Below are positions 13,983 through 16,136 of a DNA stretch of 16,136 nt, piece after piece. Position 1 is the stretch's first letter. Every line of letters starts with the position of its first letter. Source of the DNA: an uncultured Flavobacterium sp. (GTDB lineage Bacteria; Bacteroidota; Bacteroidia; Flavobacteriales; Flavobacteriaceae); the NCBI RefSeq assembly GCF_946479975.1, contig NZ_CAMLIX010000113.1, positions 1 through 16,136 of the forward strand, written 5' to 3'. Both the position numbers and the translations under genes were made by a program. The notes beneath the pieces were generated by a model that ran no database searches, was not told the DNA's origin, and was given only the letters and a program-made list of their open reading frames with translations.

Positions 13983-14954
13983 TTAATTATGAGAAGTATT
14001 TTGCGTACAAGTACAATTGCTGATAGATTGTAAAAAATCTAATCCAATTGTAATATTATGCGTTCCTGAGTTGTAAGAACCAATTTGATTAAGAGATATT
14101 TGATAAGAATAGCCGAAATAAAAGTTTAATTTTTTAAACCCAGCCATTGGTCCAGCCATTAATGGTGCAAAAAATTGATCATTTAAAAATCGATATGATA
14201 TCCCAATCCAATAATAGTCATCATAACGGTTATATTGTCTAAATTTAAAGTTTAAATCTGTACTCGAACGTTTATCACTTGCAAACAATTGATAATAAAC
14301 AGAAGGTTCAAATTCCATGTGATTATTTGCTGTAATAATTAATCCTGAGTAAATCTGGTAGTTTCTAAGTAACGATGGTTCTGTTTTTGTAAACTTGTCT
14401 ATTTCTTTATTTAAAATATTATTTACATTTAAACTTAGATAAAAACCTTTATTTCTATACAAAGCTCCAATGTCAAAATTATTGTTTGAAACAAACCGAT
14501 TGTTTGTAACGCCAGGGTCGAAATCAGAAATTCCATTTGCTGCATCAAATTTGTCAATCTCAATTTTGAAGTTATTGATATTATAAGAAATACCAAGCGA
14601 TAAATATTGTTTGGAGTAATAATCTAAAATCAAATGATGTGCAAAAGAAAGTTTAGCTCCCATTTGTTTTGTATAGCCATTGCTGTCGTTATAAAGAGAA
14701 ATTCCGGCACCTGATCTGTCTAAAATTCTCATATCAGCATATAAAGACTGATTATTAGGCGCGTCTTTTATACCAACCCACTGGGTCAGTCCATTGGCTC
14801 GTATTCTAAGATTGTCACCAATTCCTGCAAAAGTAGGAGAAAGTATAAATGGATTGTCTGCTAAATATTGTGTAAAAACAGGTAAGTTTAATTCTTGACT
14901 GTAACCGGAAATAGAATTTATTAAAAGAAAGGTAAATATAAATTTTTTCATCAT
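13983..14954 (-). CDS. PorP/SprF-type outer-membrane protein of the type IX secretion system
   Basis: The protein has 323 residues. The signal peptide is MMKKFIFTFLLINSISGYSQ, with mature ELNLPVFTQYLADNPFILSP, which is the hallmark start of PorP/SprF proteins (QYxxNPFxLSPxxAG). A string of beta-strands follows (GAGISLYND, LSLGISYNINNFKI, YWIGISYRFLNDQFFAPLMA, LNFYFGYSYQISL), as expected for an outer-membrane barrel of the SprF subfamily, including the conserved N-H-N-I-T-I-G-L near the C-terminus. In Flavobacterium johnsoniae, SprF is needed for secretion and surface attachment of its partner SprB. The gene here follows the T9SS type B sorting-domain gene by 28 bp, so this is probably the dedicated partner of that protein. 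The Cys-containing tail (NCTCTQNTSHN) is unusual. Confidence 0.93.
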   Translation of the reverse strand: MMKKFIFTFLLINSISGYSQELNLPVFTQYLADNPFILSPTFAGIGDNLRIRANGLTQWVGIKDAPNNQSLYADMRILDRSGAGISLYNDSNGYTKQMGAKLSFAHHLILDYYSKQYLSLGISYNINNFKIEIDKFDAANGISDFDPGVTNNRFVSNNNFDIGALYRNKGFYLSLNVNNILNKEIDKFTKTEPSLLRNYQIYSGLIITANNHMEFEPSVYYQLFASDKRSSTDLNFKFRQYNRYDDYYWIGISYRFLNDQFFAPLMAGPMAGFKKLNFYFGYSYQISLNQIGSYNSGTHNITIGLDFLQSISNCTCTQNTSHN

Positions 14955-14982
14955 TTAGTTTTTGAGTTACAATTTGACTGCA

Positions 14983-16136
14983 TTATCTGTAAAGATTGAA
15001 ATGTCCAATAAATTCACGATTATCTTCAGAATCATTTAGTTTTAGCACATACCAATAATCTCCGGCAGGCAATTCAATACCGTTATATTTTCCGTCCCAT
15101 TTTTGTCCAAAAGCATATTTTCCAATTATACGGCCTTGACGATCAAAAATGCTGAAAGTTAAGTTCTTATAGTTATCGGTACAGCCTGGAGCCCATAAAT
15201 CGTTATTACCGTCGCCATTTGGTGTAAAATAATTTGGAATACAAACATCAATGAACTTGATAAAAATTGATTTAGTGTCGGAACAGCCTTTTTGATCTAT
15301 TACTGTGATATTATAAGTTCCAGTTTCTTTAATGATAAATTTATTATTTGTACTAAAGGATTCATTTTCAAAAGAATATTGGTATTCACCAATTCCTCCT
15401 GTAGTTGTTGCAACAATTTGATTTAATTCCGCGGTATTTAATTGCAAAAACAATGGTTGTGTTTTCTGAATAGTAAATTCATTTGTGTCTCTTTCGCATG
15501 ATCCGCTATGTCTTGCTCTGATAAAGTGTTTGCCCAAAGGAACATTAGTAAAAATATTACTGTTTTGATATCCAGAAGGGTTACCGTCAAGACTATAATC
15601 AACCTCTGTGGGGTTTGTAATGCTATTGTCAATAGATATAGTAACTATATTAGATGGCAGATTGTTTGTGCAATTGTTATCTATTATTGCAATTGGATTT
15701 AATAAAACAGCGTCTTGCATTTGAACGTTTAATTCAGATATACAATTTGAAGTGTCTTTTACATACACAGTATGATTTTTTCCGGTGAGGTTTTCAAAAG
15801 TAAAATGAGTTTCTAGAACTGGAACATAATTGTTAATGTTATCAATTGAAATATTGTAAGGTTCTTTTCCTCCTGAAATTTCAATGGTAAATTGACCATT
15901 TCCATCATTTAAGCAAATTTCTGATAATATAGAGTTAGGAACTACTGAAATATTGATTGGTTCATTAACAATTAGTTGCAGCTCCTGAACTGCCGTGCAT
16001 TCGTTATTGTTTATGATGTAGGTTCCCGAAGTGTTATAGGTGGTACTGTTTTCACTCCAAAGAAATTCTTCTCCCGAGCAGATCGTCTTTTCGGTTACAA
16101 TTTTATGTTTTGGAATAGTAACATAATTGTACACAA
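14983..16136 (-). CDS. Secreted or surface protein with a T9SS type B sorting domain (5' end outside window)
   Basis: The frame is open to the window edge, so only the C-terminal 384 residues are visible; the GTG at 16134 is not a real start. The last 85 residues, starting CIPNYFTPNGDGNNDLW (from 15243) and including IFDRQGRIIGKY, WDGKYNG, LPAGDYWYVL and a final FIGHFNLYR, are the gliding-motility-associated CTD (type B sorting domain). Upstream are beta-sandwich SprB-like repeats such as TTGGIGEYQYSFEN followed by TGTYNITVIDQKGC, and SGGKEPYNISI followed by HTVYVKDTSNC, each ending in a D-x-x-x-C motif. The protein should cross the outer membrane by the type IX system and stay on, or leave from, the cell surface, with the PorP/SprF protein just downstream as partner. 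It may act in adhesion or gliding. Confidence 0.93.
   Translation of the reverse strand, partial: VYNYVTIPKHKIVTEKTICSGEEFLWSENSTTYNTSGTYIINNNECTAVQELQLIVNEPINISVVPNSILSEICLNDGNGQFTIEISGGKEPYNISIDNINNYVPVLETHFTFENLTGKNHTVYVKDTSNCISELNVQMQDAVLLNPIAIIDNNCTNNLPSNIVTISIDNSITNPTEVDYSLDGNPSGYQNSNIFTNVPLGKHFIRARHSGSCERDTNEFTIQKTQPLFLQLNTAELNQIVATTTGGIGEYQYSFENESFSTNNKFIIKETGTYNITVIDQKGCSDTKSIFIKFIDVCIPNYFTPNGDGNNDLWAPGCTDNYKNLTFSIFDRQGRIIGKYAFGQKWDGKYNGIELPAGDYWYVLKLNDSEDNREFIGHFNLYR

Overview
The window looks like a chromosomal segment of a Flavobacterium-type member of the Bacteroidota. The DNA is AT-rich. Several genes are preceded by the Bacteroidota promoter element TAnnTTTG, and Shine-Dalgarno sequences are weak or absent. 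The gene content also fits: a TonB-dependent receptor, a PorP/SprF-type protein paired with a type IX secretion (T9SS) type B sorting-domain protein, a flavobacterial-type lycopene cyclase, and the intergenic hairpin repeats typical of these genomes. I see no tRNA, rRNA, CRISPR array or intact insertion sequence.

Layout. Positions 1-4750 are read on the + strand: the C-terminal part of a TonB-dependent receptor (cut by the window edge), a 417-bp gap packed with four different inverted repeats, an exported thioredoxin-fold protein, a lycopene beta-cyclase, an ArsR-type regulator with an operator-like repeat around its promoter, and a bacilliredoxin of the BrxA/BrxB family. Positions 4750-5009 hold a terminator nested in a long inverted repeat, then a promoter whose two boxes lie in two copies of the same 12-mer.

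Positions 5010-8199 (+) are the most coherent part: trhO (O2-dependent tRNA U34 hydroxylase, rhodanese family), a remnant of a REP-associated transposase next to a REP-like hairpin, trhP (U32 'peptidase' family, prephenate-dependent tRNA U34 hydroxylase), and a small ferredoxin that overlaps trhP by one base. TrhO and TrhP are unrelated enzymes that, in E. coli, make the same tRNA modification (5-hydroxyuridine at position 34). Here they sit side by side and carry homologous ~85-residue C-terminal domains, which E. coli-type TrhO lacks. This suggests a tRNA wobble-hydroxylation island with an aerobic enzyme, an O2-independent enzyme and a possible electron donor.

Positions 8222-13722 are read on the - strand: a lipoprotein with an EF-hand-like DxNxDGxxD loop, a second small lipoprotein, a DKNYY-repeat protein with an unrecognised N-terminal half, and two ankyrin-repeat proteins, one ending in a SHOCT domain. 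The last four are tandem and could be one functional cluster of unknown role. A strong bidirectional terminator at 8222-8257 separates this block from the tRNA-modification genes.

Positions 13983-16136 (-) hold a two-gene unit: a large surface or secreted protein with a T9SS type B sorting domain (5' end outside the window) and, 28 bp downstream, its likely PorP/SprF-type outer-membrane partner.
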